Assembly (NCBI GenBank): GCA_902776685.1
Contig: CACYRB010000016.1
Location: 1-37,059 of the forward strand
DNA length: 37,059 nucleotides
Direction of reading: 5' to 3'
Source of the DNA: an uncultured Prevotellaceae bacterium
GTDB lineage: Bacteria > Bacteroidota > Bacteroidia > Bacteroidales > Bacteroidaceae
A program made the position numbers and the translations under genes. This document shows positions 1 to 7,804 of this stretch, one piece after another; position 1 is the stretch's first letter; the number at the start of each line of letters is the position of its first letter. Below the pieces are notes generated by a model. It ran no database searches. It was not told where the DNA came from and saw only the letters and a program-made list of their open reading frames with translations.

Positions 1-98
1 CCTAAAAAGGAGGGGAGCATATAGTTTTTCTAATCGCATATCCGAAAAGAGAACTAACTGCTCCCCTCCTTTTTAGGGAGGGGCAGGGGGTGGGTCTG
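1..98. repeat. G-rich inverted repeat downstream of ftsZ
   Basis: Bases 1-19 and 59-77 are perfect 19-bp inverted arms (AAAAAGGAGGGGAGC core) around a 39-base loop. They are followed by a G-rich tail (GGAGGGGCAGGGGGTGGG). The same layout, two arms and then a GAGGGG..GGGGGTG tail, recurs at 23496-23577 inside a gene. The hairpin could end transcription of the dcw operon, which runs leftward through ftsZ, but no clean U-tract was checked beyond the window edge. Bases 99-140 show nothing recognisable. Confidence 0.7.
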
Positions 99-140
99 CA
101 GGAATCCTGTAGGGAGTTGGCCTGCTGGGGGCTGTGCGTT

Positions 141-1481
141 TTACGAGAAGCTGATGACACCCTTCACTTCTCCGGCATCGTCTTTCTTCTCAGCCGGTGA
201 GCCGCCGTTGGCTGTGTTGCGTATCTCGTCGAGCATCTGGCGCGTACGCTTGTAGGTCGGCGTGTTCTCCACAGCGAGGATGACATCTTCGTTGTCGAGG
301 TCCTCGGCACGGAAGAGGAAGATGTGTGGACGGCGCTTGTACTGTATGTTGGCTCCGTCGCGGCCATAGTAGCGATTGCGACGGTCCTGACGCTCGGCTG
401 CCTTTTCTTCTTCGCGGGCGATGCGGTCGGCCTCCTCGGCTGAGTATTTGCGGCCGAGGTGGTTGTCCATGCCGTCGACATTCTCCAGTCCGAAGCCAGT
501 GGCGAGGATGGTCACCTTGACTTTCTTGCCCAGTTCGGGATCGAGGGCGAGGCCCCACTTGATTTCAAAATCACTGCCGAAGCGAGCCATGAAATCGTTG
601 ATTTCGTTCATCTCTTCCATCATCAGGCCGCTGTTGTCGCCGTTCTCGTTGCAGAAATTGATGGAGAGCAGGATTTTCTTCGAGTTGAAGATGTCGCTGT
701 CGTTGAGCAGGGGCGAGTGCAGTGCGTCGTCGATAGCCTGTCTTACGCGGCCTTCGCCCTCGCCGTAGCCTGTCGACATGATGGCTACGCCACCATCCTT
801 GAGCACGGTTTTCACGTCGTTGAAGTCGAGGTTGATAAGTCCGTGGTTGGTGATAATCTCAGCAATCGACTTGGCTGCAACCGACAGAGTGTCGTCGGCT
901 TTGCCGAAAGCATCGAGCACAGTGAGGTCAGGATAGATTTGGCGCAGACGCTCGTTGTTGATGACGAGCAGTGCATCGACGTGCTTCGACATCTCCTCCA
1001 CACCGTCAAGGGCCTGGTCGATTTTCCGGTCGCCTTCGAAGCGGAAGGGTATGGTGACGATACCCACAGTGAGGATGCCCATCTCTTTTGAGGTCTTGGC
1101 AATGACGGGTGCGGCGCCTGTTCCTGTTCCGCCACCCATGCCCGCAGTGATGAAGGTCATTCTGGTGCCGTCGTCGAGCATGGCCTTAATGTCGTCGAGG
1201 CTTTCCTCGGCTGCGGCGCGGGCCTTTTCGGGCTTGTTGCCGGCTCCGAGTCCTTCCTTTCCGAGCTGCAGGTGCACAGGTACCGGCGAGTCGTTGAGAG
1301 CCTGGTTGTCGGTGTTGCAGAGCACGAAGGTGACATCGTGGATGCCTTCGCGATACATGTGGTTGACGGCATTGCCGCCGCCACCGCCTACACCGATGAC
1401 TTTGATGATGCTATGTTGCTCTTCGGCACCGCCGAAGTCGAGTATAGCGGGACGATTGGTGTTCTCGTTGAAGTCTAACAT
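141..1481 (-). CDS. ftsZ: Cell division GTPase FtsZ
   Basis: Tubulin-like GTPase that polymerises into the cytokinetic Z-ring at mid-cell. The 446-residue protein has the nucleotide-binding N-terminal region (IGVGGGGGNAVN, about 29-40), the tubulin signature GGGTGTGAAP at 116-125 and the T7 loop NLDFNDVKT at 217-225, whose acidic residue completes the active site of the next subunit. After the core comes a long Glu/Arg-rich linker, then a conserved-looking block at about 385-420 (IFLFRAEDLDNEDVI...PTYKR) of the kind seen in Bacteroidetes FtsZ. The protein ends in GVISFS rather than the proteobacterial FLRKQAD-type tail, so the FtsA-binding peptide is not obvious by eye. It is the last gene of the dcw cluster, 43 bp after ftsA. 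The identification is secure; only the role of the tail is unclear. Confidence 0.98.
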   Translation of the reverse strand: MLDFNENTNRPAILDFGGAEEQHSIIKVIGVGGGGGNAVNHMYREGIHDVTFVLCNTDNQALNDSPVPVHLQLGKEGLGAGNKPEKARAAAEESLDDIKAMLDDGTRMTFITAGMGGGTGTGAAPVIAKTSKEMGILTVGIVTIPFRFEGDRKIDQALDGVEEMSKHVDALLVINNERLRQIYPDLTVLDAFGKADDTLSVAAKSIAEIITNHGLINLDFNDVKTVLKDGGVAIMSTGYGEGEGRVRQAIDDALHSPLLNDSDIFNSKKILLSINFCNENGDNSGLMMEEMNEINDFMARFGSDFEIKWGLALDPELGKKVKVTILATGFGLENVDGMDNHLGRKYSAEEADRIAREEEKAAERQDRRNRYYGRDGANIQYKRRPHIFLFRAEDLDNEDVILAVENTPTYKRTRQMLDEIRNTANGGSPAEKKDDAGEVKGVISFS

Positions 1482-1524
1482 ATTATTTCAGGTTTTTTGA
1501 TTATCTTGTAAAAACAAATGCAAA

Positions 1525-2976
1525 TTATTCTTCGTCGTCGGTGATGGTTTTTCCGAAGTCTTTAATCCAGCGCAGGGCTTTGCGCAGGGGTGAGTTGCGG
1601 CGGCGTTCCTCGGCCTCCTGACGTTCGCGCTCTAAGCGCTCTTCTTCCTCGCGATGCAATCTCTCTTCCTCGGCACGGCGGGCCTCTTCCTCAGCCATCT
1701 TCTTCTCGGCCTCGGTCTGGACGACGCCCTTGCCTTGAATGTCGTTGGGGTTGCGTGGAGTCTTGTGCAGGTCGGCGGTCTGGATGCCGGTCTTGTTGTC
1801 GTCGCTGTCGAAGAGCGAGTTGCTGATTTCGTCGCCAGCGCAGTTCATGTCGCCCTTGGCTAACAGGGCCAGTACGGTGTTCATGGTGCCGTCGTGGGCA
1901 TTGATTTCGGGCGAGTTGGAGTCGATGGTGTGGGTGACAAACTTGGCGATACGAATTTTTTCGACATGGGTTTGGTTGCGGATGGCACGCTCAATGTTGG
2001 GCATGTTTGAGCCGCCGCCGGTGATGATGATACCGCCCAGCAGTTTGTCGGCATACTCGTTGGGCACCTGGAACCAGGCATTTGCAATGATTTCGTTGAC
2101 GCGACCTTCGACAATCTCGATAAACTTGCGGCTCTCGACAGAGCGGTCCTTGTCGATAGACAGGTTGAGTGTGTTGTCGATGTCGGCATTGTCAGTAAAG
2201 GCTGAGCCATAGGTGAGCTTCAGCTTCTCGGCATCGCGCTCCTCCAGTTGCAACGAGGCAATGTCCTTGGTGATGTTGTTCCCGCCCAATGGGATGACGG
2301 CCAGGTGGCGCAGGATGTTTTTCGAATAGACCGAGACGGTGGTGGTGTCGGCTCCCAGGTCGATTAATACGCAGCCGGCCCGTTTCTCGGCTTCGGTAAG
2401 CACGCTGTCGGCCATGGCCAACGGTGCGAGATACATCTCGGCGATGGCGATGCCGGCATTGTCGAAGCATTTGTTGAGGTTGCGGTAGAAGGTCTTGCGC
2501 CAAAGGATGTTCAGGAAGTTGCCCTCGAGTCGGGAGCACTGAATGCCCACAGGGTCGAGCTGATACTGGACGTCGACCTTGTATTCCTGGGTTGCGGCAT
2601 CAAGTATTTCCTGTTCGGGATATGACATGTTACGATTGGCATCCATGATTTCGTTAATCATTTCCTGTGTGACCTTGGTCTCGCCCTCCATTTCCTTGAC
2701 GATGACGTTCTTCACACCGCGGATGCTTTGTCCGCCAACACCCACATATACCTGTGTGATGTCGGTCTTGAGAATAGTTTTTAGCCTCTTAACAATGTTT
2801 GTGATGCATTGTGCCGTCTTGTCGATGTTGTAGACCACGCCTTTGCGGATGCAAGAGGTGGAGTCTTCCTTGACCACGGCAAGCACCGAGATGCTGCCGT
2901 CAAGGTTCTTTCTTCCTGCGATACCGGTCATCTTCGATGAACCGAGTTCGATAGCTACGATAAATTCCATTGGCAT
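1525..2976 (-). CDS. ftsA: Cell division protein FtsA
   Basis: Actin-like ATPase that ties FtsZ filaments to the inner membrane. The 483-residue protein shows the phosphate-1 loop (IELGSSKM, 9-16), phosphate-2 (IDLGADTTT, 205-213) and adenosine motif (IIITGGGSN, 316-324). The SHS2/1C region lies between the first two. The C-terminus is unusual: residues 423-460 form an almost unbroken Glu/Arg/Lys run that should be a single charged helix. Residues 463-478 (LRKALRWIKDFGKTIT) make the expected membrane-targeting amphipathic helix. The charged run acts as a spacer that most FtsA proteins lack at this length. The start is MPMEF; a second Met two codons later is equally possible. Eighteen bases separate it from ftsQ upstream. 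Confidence 0.97.
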   Translation of the reverse strand: MPMEFIVAIELGSSKMTGIAGRKNLDGSISVLAVVKEDSTSCIRKGVVYNIDKTAQCITNIVKRLKTILKTDITQVYVGVGGQSIRGVKNVIVKEMEGETKVTQEMINEIMDANRNMSYPEQEILDAATQEYKVDVQYQLDPVGIQCSRLEGNFLNILWRKTFYRNLNKCFDNAGIAIAEMYLAPLAMADSVLTEAEKRAGCVLIDLGADTTTVSVYSKNILRHLAVIPLGGNNITKDIASLQLEERDAEKLKLTYGSAFTDNADIDNTLNLSIDKDRSVESRKFIEIVEGRVNEIIANAWFQVPNEYADKLLGGIIITGGGSNMPNIERAIRNQTHVEKIRIAKFVTHTIDSNSPEINAHDGTMNTVLALLAKGDMNCAGDEISNSLFDSDDNKTGIQTADLHKTPRNPNDIQGKGVVQTEAEKKMAEEEARRAEEERLHREEEERLERERQEAEERRRNSPLRKALRWIKDFGKTITDDEE

Positions 2977-2994
2977 GTTTATATTATTTTTTTG

Positions 2995-3900
2995 TTATTG
3001 TTTCTTTTCTGTGGGTTTCTTTTCTGTGGGTTTTGTCTCAGCGGACTTCTTTTCAGCGGGTGCAGCCTCGACAGCGGTCGGTTTCGGAACTGCGGGTGCT
3101 GTCTCGACGGTGGATGCAGCCTTTCTGCGTTTGCAGATGATTTGGTTCTCAAATTCAAGGTTGATGTAGCTGTATTTATCCCATCCAGCCTGTGAAAGAC
3201 CGTACTTGTAGAACTTTTCGAGTCGGTCCATCTGCTTTGTGACAAACTTCACGGTGTTGGCCGTGCGCTCTTCCTTGTTCTTTCCTCCAGGCAGCTGACC
3301 GATGTGAATGATGTGGTTGCCCACACGGGGAACGAGTTCGATGCCTCTGTTCGGCAGCACGTTGATTTGTTCAATCTGGTTGCTCCACAGATGGTTTGCC
3401 ATGAGTGTCTTCGCAACGGTTGATAGATAGGCAATGGCATACTTCTGGCTGATATTCCCGGTGGCGATAATCAGGTCGCTGGTGTAGTGGGAGTTGGGCA
3501 TGATGCAGTCTTTGTCGTCGATGTAGTAGTCGTTGCCGTTGTCGGCTTTCACTCTGACGACGGGCATCAGCTGAGTCAGTGTGATGTAGACATTGCCGTC
3601 CTGCGTCTTGTAGCACTCGGCAGTCTTCACGAACGGACTGCTCTTGAGCGTTTCCTCCACTTTGCGGGTATTGATTTCGGTCATGCTCTTGTTGAGCGGG
3701 TAGACCTTGGCCTGCTTCAACCGGCGTTGTATCTCGGCTGGGTCGATGAAACCATTGGAAGACTCGTCGGCAACATTCACGATGACCTTAGTGCACAACT
3801 TGGCGCTTTCATCGGGTTTGTTGAACGCGGTGAATGCGAGGACAAGATATGCAGCCAGCACGATGTCGAAGGTAATGATGACAGGTTTCTTCCAGGTCAT
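2995..3900 (-). CDS. ftsQ: Cell division protein FtsQ
   Basis: Bitopic divisome protein that links cytoplasmic FtsA/FtsZ to the periplasmic synthases. The 301-residue sequence has a short basic cytoplasmic tail (MTWKK), one membrane segment at about 7-27, a POTRA-like region at about 40-115 (helix-rich, with the pattern SSPFVKTAECYKTQDGNVYITLTQLMPVVRV) and a mixed alpha/beta domain to about 255. The tail from about 258 onward is low-complexity, rich in Ala, Pro, Lys and Glu, and ends in tandem KPTEKK units. Sequence identity within FtsQ is low across phyla, so the call leans on topology, the POTRA-like pattern and the fixed position between murC and ftsA. Confidence 0.9.
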   Translation of the reverse strand: MTWKKPVIITFDIVLAAYLVLAFTAFNKPDESAKLCTKVIVNVADESSNGFIDPAEIQRRLKQAKVYPLNKSMTEINTRKVEETLKSSPFVKTAECYKTQDGNVYITLTQLMPVVRVKADNGNDYYIDDKDCIMPNSHYTSDLIIATGNISQKYAIAYLSTVAKTLMANHLWSNQIEQINVLPNRGIELVPRVGNHIIHIGQLPGGKNKEERTANTVKFVTKQMDRLEKFYKYGLSQAGWDKYSYINLEFENQIICKRRKAASTVETAPAVPKPTAVEAAPAEKKSAETKPTEKKPTEKKQ

Positions 3901-3905
3901 GGTGT

Positions 3906-5282
3906 TTATTTGCTTTGTAGTATTTTTGTTATTTCAGGAACGTTGTTGTCCAGGTCGCCGGCACCGAGCACAACCAACACGTCGAAATCGCGGCTGCCGA
4001 CAAAGTTGAGCACGTCGCTCTTTTTGATGATGCGCTTGGCAACGCCGGGCTTCAGATTGTCGTAGATGAGCTGTGACGTCACACCCTCGATAGGTTCTTC
4101 GCGGGCAGGATAAATCTCGGTGAGCACCACCTCGTCGAGCAGGCTCAAAGCCTCGGCAAATTCTTTATAGAAATCGCGGGTGCGAGTGTATAGGTGCGGC
4201 TGGAAGATAACGGTAATCTTCCGGTTGCTGTAAAGCTCGCGAATGCTCTTGGCGCTCTGGTAGATTTCCTTGGGGTGGTGGGCATAGTCGGAGAGGAACA
4301 CGTGGCGGTCGTCCTTGATTTTGAAGTCGAAGCGACGGTCAACGCCGTGATAGGTCTTCATGCCGTAGCGCAGTTCTTCCTCGGTGCAACCGCAGAGCTG
4401 TGCCATAGCCATGGCGGCAATGCCGTTCTCGATATTGATGGGCACGGGATGCCCCAGCTTCACGTTCTTAACATTGCCGAGCGGAGAAATGAAGTCGAAG
4501 CATATCTCGCCGTTTGCGATGCTGATGTGCTCGGCATGGAAGTCGCCTTTGTCGAGTGCATAGGTATAGGTGGTCACGCCTTCTGCCACTTGCGGTTTCA
4601 TTTCCAGATTCTCGTGAATAATCAGGGCACCGCCCGGTTGAATCAGGGTGGTGTAGTGACGGAAACTTTCGAGATAGGCCTCTTTCGTTCCGTAGATGTC
4701 GAGGTGGTCGGGGTCGGTGGCAGTGATAACGGTCACCCAGGGGTGCAGCCAGTGGAATGAACGGTCGTATTCGTCGGCTTCGATGACCACGTAGTCGCTC
4801 TTGTCGGAGAGGATATAGTTTGTGCCGTAGTTCTTGGAAATACCTCCGAGGAAGGCATTGCAGTCGACATGACTTTGGTGCATGATGTGGGCACACATGG
4901 TCGAAGTGGTGGTTTTGCCGTGGGTGCCTGCCACGCACAAGCCCTTTTGTGTCTTTGTGATGGTGCCGAGCACTTGAGCGCGTTTCTGAATCTCGAAATT
5001 GTTCTCGCGGAACCACACCAGCTCCTGATGTGTAGCGGGGACGGCCGGTGTGTAGATGATTAAGCTCGACGAGGCTTTCTTGCAGGCTTGGGGTATCAAG
5101 TCGACGTTTTCCTCGTAGTGAATGAGCATGCCTTCTTTTTCAAGCTGGCGCGTCAGATCCGACGGAGTCTTGTCGTAGCCGGCGACCACCATGCCTTTGC
5201 TCATGAAATAGCGTGCGAGGGCGCTCATGCCGATGCCGCCTGCTCCGATGAAATATACTGCTTTTATCTCTTTCAGTTCCAT
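3906..5282 (-). CDS. murC: UDP-N-acetylmuramate--L-alanine ligase
   Basis: Cytoplasmic Mur ligase that adds L-Ala to UDP-MurNAc with ATP, the first step of the stem peptide. The 458-residue protein has the N-terminal Rossmann motif FIGAGGIGMSALA (11-23) typical of MurC, the ATP-binding P-loop GTHGKTTT (119-126), and downstream Mur ligase motifs including the EADEYDRSF block (about 168-176) and DYAHHP (about 333-338). Five bases separate its stop from the ftsQ start. The start ATG (MELKEIKAVYFIG) gives the usual spacing to the Rossmann motif. Length fits the family. Confidence 0.98.
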   Translation of the reverse strand: MELKEIKAVYFIGAGGIGMSALARYFMSKGMVVAGYDKTPSDLTRQLEKEGMLIHYEENVDLIPQACKKASSSLIIYTPAVPATHQELVWFRENNFEIQKRAQVLGTITKTQKGLCVAGTHGKTTTSTMCAHIMHQSHVDCNAFLGGISKNYGTNYILSDKSDYVVIEADEYDRSFHWLHPWVTVITATDPDHLDIYGTKEAYLESFRHYTTLIQPGGALIIHENLEMKPQVAEGVTTYTYALDKGDFHAEHISIANGEICFDFISPLGNVKNVKLGHPVPINIENGIAAMAMAQLCGCTEEELRYGMKTYHGVDRRFDFKIKDDRHVFLSDYAHHPKEIYQSAKSIRELYSNRKITVIFQPHLYTRTRDFYKEFAEALSLLDEVVLTEIYPAREEPIEGVTSQLIYDNLKPGVAKRIIKKSDVLNFVGSRDFDVLVVLGAGDLDNNVPEITKILQSK

Positions 5283-5309
5283 TTTCTTCTTTTCGATTAT
5301 GATTGACGC

Positions 5310-6422
5310 TTAGTCAATTTTTGCTAATTTGATGACTTCGCCGGCAATGATGTCGGCCGAGTCGGGGAGTGCCATTTTGAGAATATTCTCGTGCAGCGAT
5401 GCCAGGGTGGCATCGTCGTTTGCCGTGGTGATGGCCATAGAAATAAGTTCCTTGTCGGCGTCAGCGTCCTTGACGATGAGGGCGGCCTGCCGGTCGACCA
5501 GTGCCATGGCGTTCTTGGTCTGGTGATCTTCGGCCACATTGGGTGAAGGAACCAGTATGACGGGTTTGCCCAACAGGCAGAACTCGCTGATAGATCCTGC
5601 GCCGGCGCGGCTGATGACAAGGTCGGCGGCCCGATAGGCCGTACCCATGTCGCTGATAAAGTCGCAGACCTTGAGGTTGTCAGGTTGTCCGACCTGACGC
5701 AGCCGTTTGTCAATCTCTGCGCTGTAGTATTTCCCAGTCTGCCAAATGAACTGCACCCCCGACGTTTCTATCTCGCTCAGGTGTACCAGCACGCTCTCAT
5801 TGATGGTGCGGGCTCCGAGGCTGCCGCCCACGATAAGGATGGTCTTCTTCTCGGGGTCAAGGCCAAACGACTTGGTGGCTTCAGCCTTGCTGACGGTTGT
5901 TTCCAGCAATGACTGGCGTATGGGGTTGCCTGTCAGGATGATTTTCTCTGCGGGGAAGAAACGTTCCATGCCTTCGTAGGCCACGCATATCTTCTTGGCT
6001 TTCTTGGCGAGCAACTTGTTGGTGACGCCGGCATAGCTGTTCTGCTCTTGGATGAGACAAGGGATGCCCATGGCGGCAGCCTTGTTGAGCGTGGGACCGC
6101 TGGCATAGCCACCTACGCCGACGGCTACGTCGGGTTGAAAGTCTTTGATGATTTTGCGGGCCATGCGCTGACTCTTCCATATCTTGTAAAGCACCTTCAC
6201 GTTGCGCAGCAGGTTCTTGCGGTCGAATCCGCAGATGGGCAGCCCCTTGATGGCGTATCCTGCCGCGGGGACGCGTTGCATCTCCATGCGACCATCGGCT
6301 CCTACAAACAGAATTTCGGCGTCGGGTCTACGGGCCTTCACGGCGTTGGCAATAGAGATGGCAGGGAAGATGTGCCCCCCAGTTCCTCCGCCGCTGATGA
6401 TGACTTTCAAATTTTTGCTCAT
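5310..6422 (-). CDS. murG: Undecaprenyldiphospho-muramoylpentapeptide GlcNAc transferase
   Basis: Membrane-associated GT28 enzyme on the cytoplasmic face that converts lipid I to lipid II using UDP-GlcNAc. The 370-residue protein begins with the diagnostic GGGTGGH loop (11-17), followed by the second MurG glycine-rich region (GVGGYASGP, about 102-110). The C-terminal donor-binding half has GGSLGA (about 199-204) and SRAGAGSISE, then ILVPSPNVAEDHQTKNA. It follows ftsW after 58 bases, the largest gap but one among the dcw genes. That gap carries a promoter-like sequence so close to the ATG that a transcript from it would have almost no leader. Confidence 0.98.
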   Translation of the reverse strand: MSKNLKVIISGGGTGGHIFPAISIANAVKARRPDAEILFVGADGRMEMQRVPAAGYAIKGLPICGFDRKNLLRNVKVLYKIWKSQRMARKIIKDFQPDVAVGVGGYASGPTLNKAAAMGIPCLIQEQNSYAGVTNKLLAKKAKKICVAYEGMERFFPAEKIILTGNPIRQSLLETTVSKAEATKSFGLDPEKKTILIVGGSLGARTINESVLVHLSEIETSGVQFIWQTGKYYSAEIDKRLRQVGQPDNLKVCDFISDMGTAYRAADLVISRAGAGSISEFCLLGKPVILVPSPNVAEDHQTKNAMALVDRQAALIVKDADADKELISMAITTANDDATLASLHENILKMALPDSADIIAGEVIKLAKID

Positions 6423-6429
6423 ACGTTTG

Positions 6430-6460
6430 CAAAATTACTGAAAATTTCTGTATAATACAA
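6430..6460 (-). promoter_or_regulatory. Possible internal promoter for murG
   Basis: Read on the minus strand, a TTG (6460-6458) is followed after 20 bases by TAATTTTG (6437-6430), a perfect match to the Bacteroidetes -7 consensus TAnnTTTG at acceptable -33/-7 spacing. A start site about 6-8 bases further on would fall at or next to the murG ATG (6422-6420), which would give a leaderless or nearly leaderless murG mRNA inside the dcw operon. The region is AT-rich, so a chance match is possible. Confidence 0.4.
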
Positions 6461-6480
6461 TTTTTTCTTTCTTTTTATCT

Positions 6481-7755
6481 TTATGCGCTAACCAGTTTTG
6501 CTTCAACCAGTTCCTCGCTGTTGCTGTCTTTCTTTTTGGCCGACCGGCTGATGCTGAGAATGACTCCCAGATAGATACAGTTGATGACCGATGACGTGCC
6601 GCCTCGGCTGATGAGCGGCAGGGGTTGTCCGGTGACAGGTGCCAGTCCTACGGCCACGCACATATTGAACAGAGCCTGCGTAGTAAGCAGCAGTGCCAGT
6701 CCCATGGCCAGGAAGGCCGGGAAGTTGTTGGCACACCGGTTGGCTATTCGTCCAGTGCGGAAGAGCAGGATGATGTAGAGCAGTGCCACGAATGCGGCAC
6801 CGATGATGCCCATCTCCTCGATGATGATGGCGTAGATGAAGTCGGAGAATGCCAGATAGAGCGAGTCACGGGTTTCGGAGTTGCCTGGGCCTTTTCCGAG
6901 AACCTTCGACGAGGCAATGGCAATGTTTGCATACGTGGTCTGGGCACCTCGGCCATTTAAGTCGACTTTCTCGGGCGGGATTTCTTCGTTGTCAACAAAT
7001 TTCAGAATCCGGTTTTTCCATGTTCCGAAGCGGTGGAACACTTTTTCGAAAACGCCCTTCTCTTCTTTCTTGTCGTTCGTCTCGACCTGTTCGGTCAACT
7101 GGCGATTGGGGTTATTGTCGTCGTTAGCTGTCGACATCATGATACAGAAGATAAAGAATGCCGCGAGAATCACACCCACACCAAGGAGCTTGCCCAGTTG
7201 CTGCTGGGGCACGCGTCCGATGAGCATCATCATGAAAATGACGCAGCTGATGAGCATGGCTGTAGAGAAATTCTCAAGTAGGATGAGTGGCACGATGCAG
7301 CCTGAAACGGCCAAGATGTATTTGAATGCCTGCGGGTCGGCTCCGTCGGGTGTCTGCATGGCACTGAGTATCTGTGCCGTGGCCAGCACAAGTGTACCCT
7401 TGGCAATCTCCGAAGGCTGGAACTTCAGTCCGAATAGTCCTACCCATCGCGAGGCATCGCCCTCGCTGTGGCCGACGGTCAGGGCCATGATGAGTAGCAG
7501 GATGGAGAATATGAGCAGGAAGGGTGTCACGATTTTGAAGTACTTGCATTTGATTTGCAGCACGACGACCATGCAGCAGAATCCCAGTACGAGAATGCTG
7601 GTATGCTTGATGATAGGCGAGATGTAGTCGCCTCCACGGAACGTCAGTCGCGACGAGGCCGAATAGACCTCGACAATGCTGATGAGGCAGAGGAAGAAGA
7701 ATACCATCCAGATGACCTTATCGCCTTTGAATATGTTGTTCAGTTTCTTGTTCAT
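6481..7755 (-). CDS. ftsW: SEDS-family septal glycosyltransferase FtsW
   Basis: Polytopic peptidoglycan glycan-chain polymerase that works with the cognate class B PBP at the septum. The 424-residue protein has about ten membrane segments and the SEDS landmarks: SRWVGLFGLKFQPSEIAK (102-119), ENFSTA (162-166 region), GKGPGNS with a following Arg (288-296), DFIYAIIIEEMG (305-316) and, near the end, GQPLPLISRGGTS. The large extracytoplasmic loop at about 208-285 is expanded by a charged, Asn/Glu/Lys-rich stretch (NDDNNPNRQL...KKEEKGVFEKVF, about 211-258). FtsW is preferred over RodA because the gene lies between murD and murG. Confidence 0.96.
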   Translation of the reverse strand: MNKKLNNIFKGDKVIWMVFFFLCLISIVEVYSASSRLTFRGGDYISPIIKHTSILVLGFCCMVVVLQIKCKYFKIVTPFLLIFSILLLIMALTVGHSEGDASRWVGLFGLKFQPSEIAKGTLVLATAQILSAMQTPDGADPQAFKYILAVSGCIVPLILLENFSTAMLISCVIFMMMLIGRVPQQQLGKLLGVGVILAAFFIFCIMMSTANDDNNPNRQLTEQVETNDKKEEKGVFEKVFHRFGTWKNRILKFVDNEEIPPEKVDLNGRGAQTTYANIAIASSKVLGKGPGNSETRDSLYLAFSDFIYAIIIEEMGIIGAAFVALLYIILLFRTGRIANRCANNFPAFLAMGLALLLTTQALFNMCVAVGLAPVTGQPLPLISRGGTSSVINCIYLGVILSISRSAKKKDSNSEELVEAKLVSA

Positions 7756-7804
7756 TGCTTTATGTTCTTGACAAATGTGTGCATGACGGTTGTCGTGGGC
7801 TGGC

